The notes below the pieces were generated by a model. That model saw only the letters and a program-made list of their open reading frames with translations. It did no database searches and was not told the DNA's origin. A program made the position numbers and the translations under genes. A stretch of DNA of 64,000 nt from NCBI GenBank assembly GCA_035534855.1, contig DATLRD010000109.1, forward strand, positions 1 through 64,000, read 5' to 3'. Origin of the DNA: DATARH01 sp035534855. GTDB taxonomy: Bacteria > Pseudomonadota > Alphaproteobacteria > ATCC43930 > CGMCC-115725. This document shows, piece after piece, positions 24,875-33,788 of the stretch. Position 1 is the first letter of the stretch; every line of letters begins with the position of its first letter.

Positions 24875-26176
24875 GTGGGAGACCCTGTGCTCGATATTGC
24901 CGCCGCCCAGACCAAGCCTATAGGGAACGACCGCGTGGCGCTGCGCGAGCGCTTGGCGGCGGTGCGGCAGCAGAGCGAGGCGCTGGCCGCCGCGCTGACG
25001 CCCGAAGACCAGGTAATCCAGTCGATGCCCGATGTCAGCCCGACTAAATGGCATCTGGCGCATGTCACGTGGTTTTTCGAGACGTTTCTGCTGACCCGGT
25101 TCGATCAGGACTATCGCCCGTTCGACCCGGCCTTCGCCTATCTGTTCAACTCCTATTACGAGGCGGTCGGCCCGCGCCACCCGCGGCCGCAGCGCGGGTT
25201 GCTGTCGCGCCCCGGGGTCGAGCGGATCGCCGCCTATCGCGACCATGTCGGCGCGGCGATGGGCCGGCTGATCGAGCGCGCCGGCGCCGCTTCGTGGGAG
25301 GCGGCGGGACCGCTGATCGAGCTGGGGATCAACCACGAGCAGCAGCATCAGGAGCTGATCCTGATGGACATCAAGCACGTGTTTTCGCTCAACCCGCTGC
25401 TTCCGGCCTACCGCGCGCCGGCACCGGCCACGCCGGGCGAGGCCGCGCCGGTGGAATGGCTGGCCCGTGCCGGAGGGCTCGACGAGATCGGCCACGCCGG
25501 CGGCGATTTCGCGTTCGACAACGAGACGCCGCGCCACAAGGTTTGGCTCGACCCGTTCCGGCTGGCCTCGCGCGCGGTGACCTGCGGCGAGTGGCTCGGC
25601 TTTATCGACGATGGCGGCTATCGGCGCGCCGAACACTGGCTGTCGGACGGCTGGGCCACGGTGCAGCAGCAGGGCTGGGAGGCGCCGCTCTATTGGCGCC
25701 GCGACGGCGCCGAGTGGTTTGTCTTCACGCTCGCCGGAGAGCGGCGCGTCGTGCCCGACGAGCCGGTGTGCCATGTCAGCTTCTATGAGGCCGACGCCTT
25801 CGCCAAATGGGCCGGCAGGCGGCTGCCGACCGAGGCGGAATGGGAAGTCGCGGCGCGCGGCGCGGCACCCTTCGGCAACCTCGCAGACAGCGGCCACTAC
25901 CACCCGCTGCCGGCGCGCGGCGGCGCGCCCGGGCTGCGCCAGATGATCGGCGATGTCTGGGAGTGGACCGCGAGCCCCTATGTGCCTTATCCGCAGTTCC
26001 GCGCTCCTCCCGGCGCGGTCGGCGAGTACAACGGCAAGTTTATGTCCAATCAGATGGTGTTACGCGGTGGTGCGGCGGTGACGCCGCAAGGACACATCCG
26101 CACGACCTATCGCAATTTCTTCCCGCCCGCCGCGCGCTGGGCGTTTTCCGGCCTGCGACTGGCAGAGGATGGCTGA
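24875..26176 (+). CDS. egtB: Ergothioneine biosynthesis sulfoxide synthase EgtB
   Basis: EgtB is a non-heme iron enzyme that forms the C-S bond between hercynine and a cysteine donor. The 433-residue protein has an N-terminal DinB-like domain with the iron site HEQQHQE (HX3HXE) at about residues 150-156. A formylglycine-generating-enzyme-like domain follows, with RLPTEAEWEVAARG, GDVWEWTASPY and the C-terminal RTTYRNFFPPAARWAFSGLRL. The GTG at 24875 has AGAGGGGG seven bases upstream; a TTG 18 bases earlier is less likely. It overlaps egtD by 8 bases. No egtC is present, so donor choice (cysteine or gamma-Glu-Cys) is open. Confidence 0.93.
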   Translation: MGDPVLDIAAAQTKPIGNDRVALRERLAAVRQQSEALAAALTPEDQVIQSMPDVSPTKWHLAHVTWFFETFLLTRFDQDYRPFDPAFAYLFNSYYEAVGPRHPRPQRGLLSRPGVERIAAYRDHVGAAMGRLIERAGAASWEAAGPLIELGINHEQQHQELILMDIKHVFSLNPLLPAYRAPAPATPGEAAPVEWLARAGGLDEIGHAGGDFAFDNETPRHKVWLDPFRLASRAVTCGEWLGFIDDGGYRRAEHWLSDGWATVQQQGWEAPLYWRRDGAEWFVFTLAGERRVVPDEPVCHVSFYEADAFAKWAGRRLPTEAEWEVAARGAAPFGNLADSGHYHPLPARGGAPGLRQMIGDVWEWTASPYVPYPQFRAPPGAVGEYNGKFMSNQMVLRGGAAVTPQGHIRTTYRNFFPPAARWAFSGLRLAEDG

Positions 26177-27143
26177 CATGGATGGCGGCAGCTTTGTGTT
26201 TCACGATTTGGCCCCTGGCGAGGACAGCTTTCGCGACGCCGTGCTGAACGGCCTCTCTGCCGAGCCCAAGACCTTGCCGTGCAAGTTCTTTTACGATGCG
26301 CGCGGCTCGGAGCTGTTCGAGGAGATCACCCGGGTGCCGGAGTATTACCTGACCCGCACCGAGATCGCGATCCTCGAAACCCACGCGGCCGACATCGCCG
26401 CTCATATCGGGCCGCATTCCCGGCTGATCGAACTGGGCAGCGGCGCCAGCCGCAAGGTACGCATCTTGCTCGAAGCGCTGAAATCGCCGGCGGCCTATGT
26501 GCCGGTCGACATCTCGGGCGAGCATCTGCGCCAGGCGGCGGAGCGGCTGTCGCGCGATTTTCCTGATCTGCCTGTGGTCGCGGTGTGCGCCGACTATACA
26601 AGACCGTTCAAGCTGCCGTCGCTGCCCGGCCCGGCCGGCAAGCGGGTCGGGTTTTTTCCGGGCTCGACGATCGGCAATTTCGAGCCCGAGGGGGTGGTGC
26701 GTTTTCTGGCCAATTGCGCCGCGCTGCTCGGTCCCGGCGGCGAACTGGTGATCGGCGCCGACCTCAAAAAGGATCCGGCAGTGCTCAACGCCGCCTATAA
26801 CGACCGTGCCGGCACAAACGCCGCGTTCAACCTGAACCTGCTCGAACGGATCAATCGCGAGCTCGGCGGCGATCTGGCGATCGACCGATTTGCCCATTTC
26901 GCGTTCTACAGCGAAGCGAACGGGCGGGTGGAGCTATACGTAAAGAGCCTGACCGAGCAGACCGCGCGGATCGCCGGGGTCCACGTCGATTTCGCCCGCG
27001 ACGAACTGATCCATACCGAGAATTCGTACAAATACGCGGTGCCCGAGTTCCGCGCGCTCGCCGCCCGCGCCGGGTTCCGCGCGGTCGACGCCTGGACCGA
27101 CCGCGCCGAACTGTTCAGCGTCCAGTATTTCCGGCTCGAATAG
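26169..27143 (+). CDS. egtD: L-histidine N-alpha-methyltransferase EgtD
   Basis: EgtD trimethylates histidine to hercynine, the first step of ergothioneine synthesis. The 324-residue protein has the family blocks KFFYDARGSELFEEIT, EYYLTRTE, LIELGSGASRKVRILL, YVPVDIS and FFPGSTIGNFEP. The C-terminal HTENSYKY matches the histidine-binding lid of EgtD. Its ATG lies inside the end of egtB, so the two are translationally coupled. A start at 26178 (MDGGS) is also possible. Confidence 0.95.
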   Translation: MADMDGGSFVFHDLAPGEDSFRDAVLNGLSAEPKTLPCKFFYDARGSELFEEITRVPEYYLTRTEIAILETHAADIAAHIGPHSRLIELGSGASRKVRILLEALKSPAAYVPVDISGEHLRQAAERLSRDFPDLPVVAVCADYTRPFKLPSLPGPAGKRVGFFPGSTIGNFEPEGVVRFLANCAALLGPGGELVIGADLKKDPAVLNAAYNDRAGTNAAFNLNLLERINRELGGDLAIDRFAHFAFYSEANGRVELYVKSLTEQTARIAGVHVDFARDELIHTENSYKYAVPEFRALAARAGFRAVDAWTDRAELFSVQYFRLE

Positions 27144-27192
27144 CCCTGCCGCGCGGCGGTGATTGCATCCCGTCACGCATCGCGGCAGCGGC

Positions 27193-28992
27193 TTATGCGG
27201 CCATGCCCTTGCCCTCGTAGAGTGCGTCGAGCGCGGCGCCGTAAACTTCGCGGATCGCGTGGCGGCGCACCTTGAGGGTCGGCGTCATCTGGCCGTTGGC
27301 GATGGTGAACGGCTCAGCGGCGATCACGAAGCGGCGGATGCGCTCGCCGCCCGAAAGCGTGCGGTTGACCCGTGCGACCGCATCGCCGATCGCCTTGGCG
27401 AACCCGGAATTCTTGGCGAGCGCGGCGAGGTCGGCGCCCGGGCAGTGATCGTGGGCGTAGTGGGCGGCGAATTCGGGGTCGGGCACGATCACCGCGACGA
27501 GATAGGGGCGGCGGTCGCCGAACACCATCGCCTGGGCGATCTCGTGCGTCAGCGTCAATGCCCCTTCGACGCGCGCCGGGGCAATCATGTCACCGCCCGA
27601 ATTCTTGATGAAGTCGCGCTTTCGGTCGGTGATGTAGAGGTAGCCATCGGCGTCGAGATGCCCGACATCGCCGGTGCGCAGCCAGCCGTCGTCGAGCGCG
27701 CGCGCGGTCGCCTCGGGGTCGTTCCAGTACCCCTTCATCACATTGTCGCCGCTGACCAGGATCTCGCCGTCGTCGTTGATCCGCAGCTTGACCCCGTCGA
27801 GCGGCAGCCCGACCGAATCGATGCGGATGCGTGCCGGCGGGTTGCAGCAGATCACCGGTGCCGCCTCGGTCTGCCCATAGCCCTGCAGCAGCGTGACCCC
27901 AAGCGCCACGAAAAAGCTGCCGATCTCGGGGTTGAGCGGCGCCCCGCCCGAGACCATCGCCTTGAGCCGTCCGCCAAACCGAGCGCGCACCTTGCTACGC
28001 ACCAGGCGCTCGGCGAGCGCGTCGACGAGGCGCTGGCCGACCGTAAGCCGCTCTCCGGCGAGGCGGGCGCGGCCGATCGCCACCGCCGCCTCGAACAGGC
28101 GCCGCTTGAGCCCGCGCTCGCGCTCGATCTGGCGGGTGATGCGCTGGTGCAGTGCCTCGTAGAGCCGCGGCACCGCGGTCATGATCGTCGGGCGCACCTC
28201 GATAAGGTTGTGCGCCAGCGTGTCGGCGCCCTCGGCAAAATAGATCTGCGCGCCGATCGAGATCGGAAACATCAGCCCGGCGGTGTGCTCATAGGAATGC
28301 GACATCGGCAGAAAGCTGAGGAACACCTCGTCGCCGAGGCCCAGCATTTCGAGCAGGCGGTAGGCGCCGGCGCAATTCGCCAGGATGTTGCGATGGCTGG
28401 CGAGCACGCCTTTCGGCAGCCCGCCGGTGCCCGAAGTGTGGATGATGCAGGCGATGTCGTCGGGCGCGATGGCCGCGACGCGCTCGGCGATGTCATCGGG
28501 CTGCGCGGCCCCAGAGGCCAGCACCTCGTCCCACGAATGCACCGGCACGCGTGCGCCGGCCTCGGCACCTTCGATCGCGATGACCGCGCGCACCATCGGC
28601 GACAGCGCGGCCGCCGGCACGACCCGCGCCGCCAATGCCCGGGTCGACACGATGACGGCGCGCGCCCCGCTATTGCCGAGGATGTGGCGGTGATTCTCGA
28701 CCGTGTTGGTGACATAGGCGGGAACGGTGATCGCGCCGGCGCTCATGATCGCCAGGTCTGCGATGACCCATTCCGGGCAGTTGTCGCCGACCAGCGCGAC
28801 CCGGTCGCCGTGCTCGATCCCCAGCGCCACCAGCCCGCGCGCCAGGCGGCTCACCCGGTCTGCCGTCTCCCGCCAGCTCAGCGCGGTGTATTTGCCGGCC
28901 TGCTTGGCCCACAGAAACGGGCGGTCGCCGAGACGCGATGCCTCGGCAAAGAACATCGCCGGCAGGCTGCGACATGCCGCGTAGTCCATCAT
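27193..28992 (-). CDS. Long-chain fatty acid-CoA ligase (AMP-forming)
   Basis: This 599-residue ANL-superfamily enzyme of the long-chain acyl-CoA synthetase type should activate fatty acids to acyl-CoA using ATP. The motifs are IIHTSGTGGLPKGV (P-loop, with Gly where Thr is usual), SHSYEHTAGL, LQGYGQTEAAP, and the hinge/A8 block TGDVGHLDADGYLYITDRKRDFIKN. Tandem ATGs at 28992 and 28989 follow GGGG. It is divergent from pepF with 99 bases between them. The chain length cannot be told from the sequence. Confidence 0.9.
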   Translation of the reverse strand: MMDYAACRSLPAMFFAEASRLGDRPFLWAKQAGKYTALSWRETADRVSRLARGLVALGIEHGDRVALVGDNCPEWVIADLAIMSAGAITVPAYVTNTVENHRHILGNSGARAVIVSTRALAARVVPAAALSPMVRAVIAIEGAEAGARVPVHSWDEVLASGAAQPDDIAERVAAIAPDDIACIIHTSGTGGLPKGVLASHRNILANCAGAYRLLEMLGLGDEVFLSFLPMSHSYEHTAGLMFPISIGAQIYFAEGADTLAHNLIEVRPTIMTAVPRLYEALHQRITRQIERERGLKRRLFEAAVAIGRARLAGERLTVGQRLVDALAERLVRSKVRARFGGRLKAMVSGGAPLNPEIGSFFVALGVTLLQGYGQTEAAPVICCNPPARIRIDSVGLPLDGVKLRINDDGEILVSGDNVMKGYWNDPEATARALDDGWLRTGDVGHLDADGYLYITDRKRDFIKNSGGDMIAPARVEGALTLTHEIAQAMVFGDRRPYLVAVIVPDPEFAAHYAHDHCPGADLAALAKNSGFAKAIGDAVARVNRTLSGGERIRRFVIAAEPFTIANGQMTPTLKVRRHAIREVYGAALDALYEGKGMAA

Positions 28993-29091
28993 GTCCCCGT
29001 ATGTCGTTGCCGGCGGCGTGACTGGCGCGCCGGTCCCCGCCCCCTGTATCGTGCCGGCGCATGATAGCGGAATTGCCGAGGTGGGGGAGCG

Positions 29092-30900
29092 ATGGTTGGG
29101 GCTGAAAACGCCGCGGGCGTGGTCGCCCGCAAAAGCCGGCTCGGCGCGTTGCCGGAATGGGATCTGCGCGACCTCTATTCCGGCCGCGACAGCCCCGAAC
29201 TGGCGGCAGACCTCGTGGCACTGGCAGCGGCCGCGGTCGCATTCCAGGCGCGCCACCAGGGCCGGCTCGCCGGACTACCGGGCGCTGCGCTCGGCGCCGC
29301 GGTCGCCGAATACGAGGCGCTGCAGGAGAAATGCGCGCGAATTTCCAGCTATGCCGAGCTGTTGCGCGCCGGCGATGTCGCCGACCCGGAAATCGCGCGC
29401 TTTTTCCAGACAATGCAGGAGAAGATCAACGCGATCGCCACCGAGCTATTGTTTTTCACGCTCGAACTCAACCGCATCGACGATGCGGCGCTCGACGAGA
29501 AGGCGGCCGACCCCGCGCTGGCGCACTACCGGCCGTGGTTGCGCGACGTGCGGGCAATGCGCCCGCACCAATTGTCCGACAATCTCGAAAAACTACTGCA
29601 CGAGAAATCGGTCGTCGGCGGGCAGGCCTGGATGCGGCTGTTCGACGAGACCACGGCCGATCTGCGCTTTTCGATCGGCGGGCGCGAACTGACCGAGGCC
29701 GCGGCGATGCACCTGCTGTCGAGCCCCAATGCCGCAGTGCGCAAGGAGGCGGCGCTGGCGATCGGCGCGGTGCTGGGGCGCAACGCGCGAACCTTTGCGC
29801 TGATCACCAACACGCTCGCCAAGGACAAGGAGATCGAGGACCGCTGGCGCCGTTTCGCGCGGCCGATCTCGGCGCGCAACCTGTCGAATTTCGTGGAGGA
29901 CGAGGTCGTCGATGCGCTGATCGCAGCGGTTCGTGCCGGGTATCCGGCGCTGTCGCACCGCTATTACCGGCTGAAGGCGCGCTGGTTCGGGGTCGAGGCA
30001 TTGCCCTATTGGGACCGCAACGCCCCGCTACCGGCCGACGACGGCCGCGATATCGCGTGGGACGAAGCCGAACGCATCGTGCTCGGCGCCTATCGCGCGT
30101 TTTCGCCCGAGCTGGCCGAGATCGGCGCCCGGTTTTTCGCGCGGCCGTGGATCGACGCGCCGGTGCGGCCGGGCAAGTCGCCGGGCGCGTTCGCCCACCC
30201 GACCGTGCCGACGGCGCACCCCTATCTGCTGCTCAACTATCAGGGCAAGGTGCGCGACGTGATGACGCTGGCGCACGAACTCGGCCACGGCTGCCACCAG
30301 GTGCTGGCGGCGGAGCAGGGGTTTCTGACGGCCGACACGCCGCTGACCCTGGCCGAGACCGCCTCGGTGTTTGGCGAGATGCTGACCTTTCGCGCCTTGC
30401 TCGCGGGCGAGACCGATCCCGCCCGGCGCCGCATCATGATCGCCGGCAAGGTCGAGGACATGCTGAACACGGTGGTCCGCCAGGTGGCGTTTTCGACCTT
30501 CGAGACCCGAATCCACGACGAGCGCCGCGCCGGTGAATTGACCGCCGACCGCATCGCCGAGATCTGGCTGGATGTCCAAGGAGAGAGCCTGGGCCCGGCT
30601 ATTCGGCTCGACGGCGATTACCGCTGGTACTGGAGTTATATCCCGCACTTCATCCATTCGCCGTTTTATGTGTACGCCTATGCGTTTGGCGATTGCCTGG
30701 TGAATTCGCTCTACGCGGTCTACGAGGACGCGCACCAGGGGTTTGCCGCGCGCTACCTCGACCTGCTGCGCGCCGGCGGCAGCCTGCGCCACCGCGAATT
30801 GCTCGCGCCGTTCGGCCTCAACGCGGCGGACCCGGCTTTCTGGTCGAAGGGCCTCGGCGTGATCTCCGGGTTCATCGACGAACTGGAACAGCTGGGTTGA
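29092..30900 (+). CDS. pepF: M3-family oligoendopeptidase PepF
   Basis: This is a cytoplasmic zinc oligopeptidase of family M3B. The 602-residue protein has the zinc motif HELGHGCHQ at about residues 402-410 and the third ligand region AETASVFGEM. The C-terminal YRWYWSYIPHFIHSPFYVYAYAFG block is typical of PepF. The ATG at 29092 has a strong GGTGGGGGAG ribosome site. The gene stands alone on the plus strand. Confidence 0.94.
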   Translation: MVGAENAAGVVARKSRLGALPEWDLRDLYSGRDSPELAADLVALAAAAVAFQARHQGRLAGLPGAALGAAVAEYEALQEKCARISSYAELLRAGDVADPEIARFFQTMQEKINAIATELLFFTLELNRIDDAALDEKAADPALAHYRPWLRDVRAMRPHQLSDNLEKLLHEKSVVGGQAWMRLFDETTADLRFSIGGRELTEAAAMHLLSSPNAAVRKEAALAIGAVLGRNARTFALITNTLAKDKEIEDRWRRFARPISARNLSNFVEDEVVDALIAAVRAGYPALSHRYYRLKARWFGVEALPYWDRNAPLPADDGRDIAWDEAERIVLGAYRAFSPELAEIGARFFARPWIDAPVRPGKSPGAFAHPTVPTAHPYLLLNYQGKVRDVMTLAHELGHGCHQVLAAEQGFLTADTPLTLAETASVFGEMLTFRALLAGETDPARRRIMIAGKVEDMLNTVVRQVAFSTFETRIHDERRAGELTADRIAEIWLDVQGESLGPAIRLDGDYRWYWSYIPHFIHSPFYVYAYAFGDCLVNSLYAVYEDAHQGFAARYLDLLRAGGSLRHRELLAPFGLNAADPAFWSKGLGVISGFIDELEQLG

Positions 30901-30940
30901 GGCATTTGCGCCGTGCGTCCTGCGAGATGCGTCCTGATGG

Positions 30941-31031
30941 GCGCTCAGGATGAGGAAGGTTGGTGTATGGCAGAACAGAAGCTCCTCATCCTGAGGAGCG
31001 AGCGCAGCCCGCGTCTCGAAGGGCGCACGAT
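30941..31031. repeat. Dispersed palindromic repeat (CTCATCCTGAGGAGC type)
   Basis: CTCAGGATGAGG at 30944-30955 pairs perfectly with CCTCATCCTGAG at 30984-30995. The following GAGCGAGCGCAGCCCGCGTC and TCTCGAAGGGCGCAC resemble the consensus of a dispersed intergenic repeat common in alphaproteobacteria (CTCATCCTGAGGAGC...GCGTCTCGAAGG). It lies between pepF and the ABC1 kinase gene and has no coding potential. Confidence 0.65.
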
Positions 31032-31046
31032 AGTGGTCCCAGAGCA

Positions 31047-32423
31047 ATGAGCGACGAAAACAACTTCACCGGCCGCGTGCGGCGCTATGCGCGGGTCGGT
31101 ACGGCGATGGGCGGGCTGGCGGCGCGGCTCGCCGGCGAGCGCTATCTGGGGATCGCGGTCGATCGCGAGCGCCATGCGGCCGACCTGAAGGCGGCGCTCG
31201 GCGGCATCAAGGGGCCGCTGATGAAGGTCGCGCAGCTGCTGGCAACGATCCCCGAGGCGCTGCCCGAGGAATATGTGCGAGAGCTGATCCAGCTTCAGGC
31301 CAACGCGCCGGCGATGGGCTGGCCGTTTGTGCGGCGGCGGATGATCGGCGAGCTCGGTCCCGATTGGGAAAAGCGCTTTGCCAAATTCGAGCACACCGCG
31401 GCGCGTGCCGCCTCGCTCGGCCAGGTGCACCGTGCGATCGCGCTCGACGGCACGCCGCTCGCCTGCAAATTGCAGTATCCGGAGATGGCCTCCGCGGTCG
31501 AAGCCGATCTGCGGCAGTTGAAGCTGGCGATGGGGCTGTACGAGCGCTACGACCGCGCGGTGTCGACCGCGGCGATCCATGCCGAGATCGCCGACCGCCT
31601 GCGCGAGGAGCTGGATTACGCCCGAGAAGCCGCGCATATGCGGCTCTACCGTGAGATCCTGAAGGACGAGCCCGGCGTCGCGGTGCCGCGGCCGATCGCC
31701 GAACTGTCGACCGGCCGCCTGTTGACGATGACCTGGCTCGATGGCGGGCCTATCCTCGACATCGCCGAAGCGCCGCTCGAACAGCGCAACGAGGCGGCGC
31801 TGCGCATGTTCCGCATCTGGTACGTGCCGTTCTACTATTACGGCGTGATCCACGGCGACCCGCACCTCGGCAACTACACGGTGGCGCAGGACCGCACGGT
31901 CAATTTGCTGGATTTCGGCTGCGTCAGAGTGTTTCCCGCGTCGTTCGTCAAGGGCGTGATCGACCTCTATCACGCACTCGAACGCGACGACCGGGAGCTT
32001 GCGGTCGAGGCCTATCGCAGCTGGGGGTTCGGCGCGCTGTCGAACGAGATGATCGCGGTGCTGAACCGCTGGGCGCGGTTCGTCTACGGGCCGCTGCTCG
32101 ACGACCGCGCGCGGATGATCCAGGAGCACAAGGAGGACGGGCCGGAGGGGCCGCGGCTGGTCGACAGTGTCCACAGCGACCTGCGGCGGCTCGGCGGCAT
32201 CACGCCGCCGCGGGCGTTTGTGTTTATGGACCGCGCGGCGATCGGCCTCGGCTCGGTGTTTCTGCACCTCAAGGCGAAGATAAACTGGCACCGTCTGTTC
32301 CATGAATTGATTGACGATTTCGACGAGGCCACGCTCGCGGCGCGGCAGCGTGAGGCCCTCGCCCGCGCCGGCGTGCCCAACGTTGCGGTTGAGGCGGGAA
32401 CGAAATCGCGCCCGCGGGCGTAA
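31047..32423 (+). CDS. ABC1/UbiB-family atypical kinase
   Basis: This 458-residue UbiB/ADCK-type atypical kinase or ATPase belongs to a family linked to ubiquinone or isoprenoid lipid metabolism. Visible motifs are KGPLMKVAQ in place of the family KxGQ (Ala for Gly), the Ala-rich loop AARAASLGQVH, ACKLQYP with the catalytic Lys, EELDYAREA, HGDPHLGN and LLDFGCV. Unlike classical UbiB it shows no C-terminal transmembrane helices and is shorter. The ATG at 31047 (MSDENN) follows a dispersed repeat. Its exact lipid role is unknown. Confidence 0.88.
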   Translation: MSDENNFTGRVRRYARVGTAMGGLAARLAGERYLGIAVDRERHAADLKAALGGIKGPLMKVAQLLATIPEALPEEYVRELIQLQANAPAMGWPFVRRRMIGELGPDWEKRFAKFEHTAARAASLGQVHRAIALDGTPLACKLQYPEMASAVEADLRQLKLAMGLYERYDRAVSTAAIHAEIADRLREELDYAREAAHMRLYREILKDEPGVAVPRPIAELSTGRLLTMTWLDGGPILDIAEAPLEQRNEAALRMFRIWYVPFYYYGVIHGDPHLGNYTVAQDRTVNLLDFGCVRVFPASFVKGVIDLYHALERDDRELAVEAYRSWGFGALSNEMIAVLNRWARFVYGPLLDDRARMIQEHKEDGPEGPRLVDSVHSDLRRLGGITPPRAFVFMDRAAIGLGSVFLHLKAKINWHRLFHELIDDFDEATLAARQREALARAGVPNVAVEAGTKSRPRA

Positions 32424-32528
32424 AACCGTCAGGTCGGGATACCCGGCGCCGCGCCGCGATCGGGATCGACCGTCGATCGTGAAAACGCGCCGTTGCCGGC
32501 GTCCCGTCCAAAGAAACTGGAGGGCCGA

Positions 32529-32711
32529 GTGATCCAGGGTAGGGGGACCGGTCTTAGGGCGCGGGTGCTGGCTGCGGCGGCGGAGTTCCACGGGCGGGCG
32601 GCCTATCGCGGCGCAGCGGTGTGCCACGGCGGCTTCCGCGGCGGCGCGCGCGGCCCGGCGCATTTTGCCGCAGCCGGTCCGCGGGTCGGCGGCGGGGGGC
32701 ATCGCCACTAA
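32529..32711 (+). CDS. Possible 60-residue His/Gly/Ala-rich small protein
   Basis: A GTG at 32529, four bases after a near-perfect ribosome site (TGGAGGG), opens a 60-codon frame. The product is rich in Gly, Ala, Arg and His (for example VCHGGFRGGARG and a GGGGHRH end), with one Cys. Its TAA ends two bases before the ATG of the HAD gene, whose own ribosome site (TAAGG directly next to ATG) is badly spaced, suggesting translational coupling. No family is recognised. High-GC composition alone can produce such frames, so the protein remains unproven. Confidence 0.4.
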   Translation: MIQGRGTGLRARVLAAAAEFHGRAAYRGAAVCHGGFRGGARGPAHFAAAGPRVGGGGHRH

Positions 32712-32713
32712 GG

Positions 32714-33370
32714 ATGCGCTACGGGCTGGTGATTTTCGATTGCGACGGCGTGCTGATCGACAGCGAGCACCTTGCCGTCCGGGCTGATGTCGCCTGTCTG
32801 GCCGAGGACGGAATCGTCCTCACCGAGGACGAGATTCTCGAACGCTATGTCGGGATCAGCGTCGCCGAGATGGTCGCCGATCTCGAAGGCCGCTCCGGCC
32901 GCCGGGTCGCGGATGATTTTGCCATCCGTCATGCTGCCCGGCTGCGGACGATCTTTGCCGCCGAATTGCGCGCGATGCCGGGGATCGAGGCGCTCATCGA
33001 TGCGGTCGCCGGCAAAGCCTGCGTTGCCTCGAGCAGCACCCACGAGCGGCTGCGCCATGCGCTCGGCCTGGTCGGCCTCTATGCCCGATTCGCGCCGCAT
33101 ATCTTCAGCGCCAGCGAGGTGAGGCGCGGCAAGCCCGCGCCCGACCTGTTTCTTCATGCCGCGGCACGGATGCGGGTCGCGCCCGAAGACTGCGTGGTCA
33201 TCGAGGACAGCCGCGCCGGGGTCGAGGCCGCGGTTGCCGCCGGGATGACGGTGCTCGGCTTTGCCGGCGGCAGCCATTGCCGCGCCGACCACGCGGCGCG
33301 GCTCGGCGCGGCCGGCGCCGCGCAGGTGTTCGATACGATGGTGGCGCTGCGATCCTATCTTGCCGATTGA
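32714..33370 (+). CDS. HAD-superfamily hydrolase (phosphatase/beta-phosphoglucomutase-like)
   Basis: This 218-residue HAD hydrolase has motif I DCDGVLIDSE at residues 9-18, motif II SSST, motif III Lys in GKPAPDLF and motif IV VIEDSRAGVEAA. The helical cap between motifs I and II places it in subfamily IA near YieH, phosphoglycolate phosphatase and beta-phosphoglucomutase. The substrate is not identifiable. The ATG at 32714 gives MRYGLVIFD, and it follows the small His/Gly-rich frame by two bases. Confidence 0.9.
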   Translation: MRYGLVIFDCDGVLIDSEHLAVRADVACLAEDGIVLTEDEILERYVGISVAEMVADLEGRSGRRVADDFAIRHAARLRTIFAAELRAMPGIEALIDAVAGKACVASSSTHERLRHALGLVGLYARFAPHIFSASEVRRGKPAPDLFLHAAARMRVAPEDCVVIEDSRAGVEAAVAAGMTVLGFAGGSHCRADHAARLGAAGAAQVFDTMVALRSYLAD

Positions 33371-33448
33371 TCGCCGCGGTTGCACCGTGGCGCGGAGGCG
33401 AGCACACTTCCGGCCCGTCGCTTTGCTGCGGTTGCTGCGGTTGATGTC

Positions 33449-33760
33449 ATGCGAACCTCTTTAGCGCTTGTCGCCATGCTGTCGCTGGTTGCCGGATGTT
33501 CGCCCTACATCCCGGTGAAGAAGGATTTCGGCACGAGCGCGCTCGCCCCCACCGCGGAAACGCCGCCTGAGTTCACCAGCTTCAACAATTACGATCCGAG
33601 CATTAACGCTCTGGTCGGCAACCAGATGTGCGCGACCGAATATCAGCCGATCGAACAGAAGACCTCCGGTGCGGCGCCGGGCCAGCTGCAGCAGCAGCGC
33701 GGCGAATGCAAGACCCACCTCCCGATCGTCGGCAGCGGCACCCTGCTGCCGCCGTTCTAA
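33449..33760 (+). CDS. Small putative lipoprotein
   Basis: This 103-residue protein has a lipoprotein signal peptide (MRTSLALVAMLSLVAGC) with lipobox LVAG-C, Cys17 being the predicted lipidated residue. The mature part has two further Cys residues (in NQMCATEY and GECKTHL) that could pair, and many polar residues. I do not recognise the family. An in-frame upstream extension of 23 residues exists, but the ATG at 33449 puts the signal peptide at the N-terminus and is preferred. Confidence 0.75.
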   Translation: MRTSLALVAMLSLVAGCSPYIPVKKDFGTSALAPTAETPPEFTSFNNYDPSINALVGNQMCATEYQPIEQKTSGAAPGQLQQQRGECKTHLPIVGSGTLLPPF

Positions 33761-33788
33761 TCAAGGGCGGCGCAAATCAGGCCACGGC

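Noticed and set aside
30941..31031. Insertion sequence remnant near the ABC1 kinase gene
   Set aside because: There is no transposase fragment or target duplication. The sequence fits a known type of dispersed palindromic repeat better.
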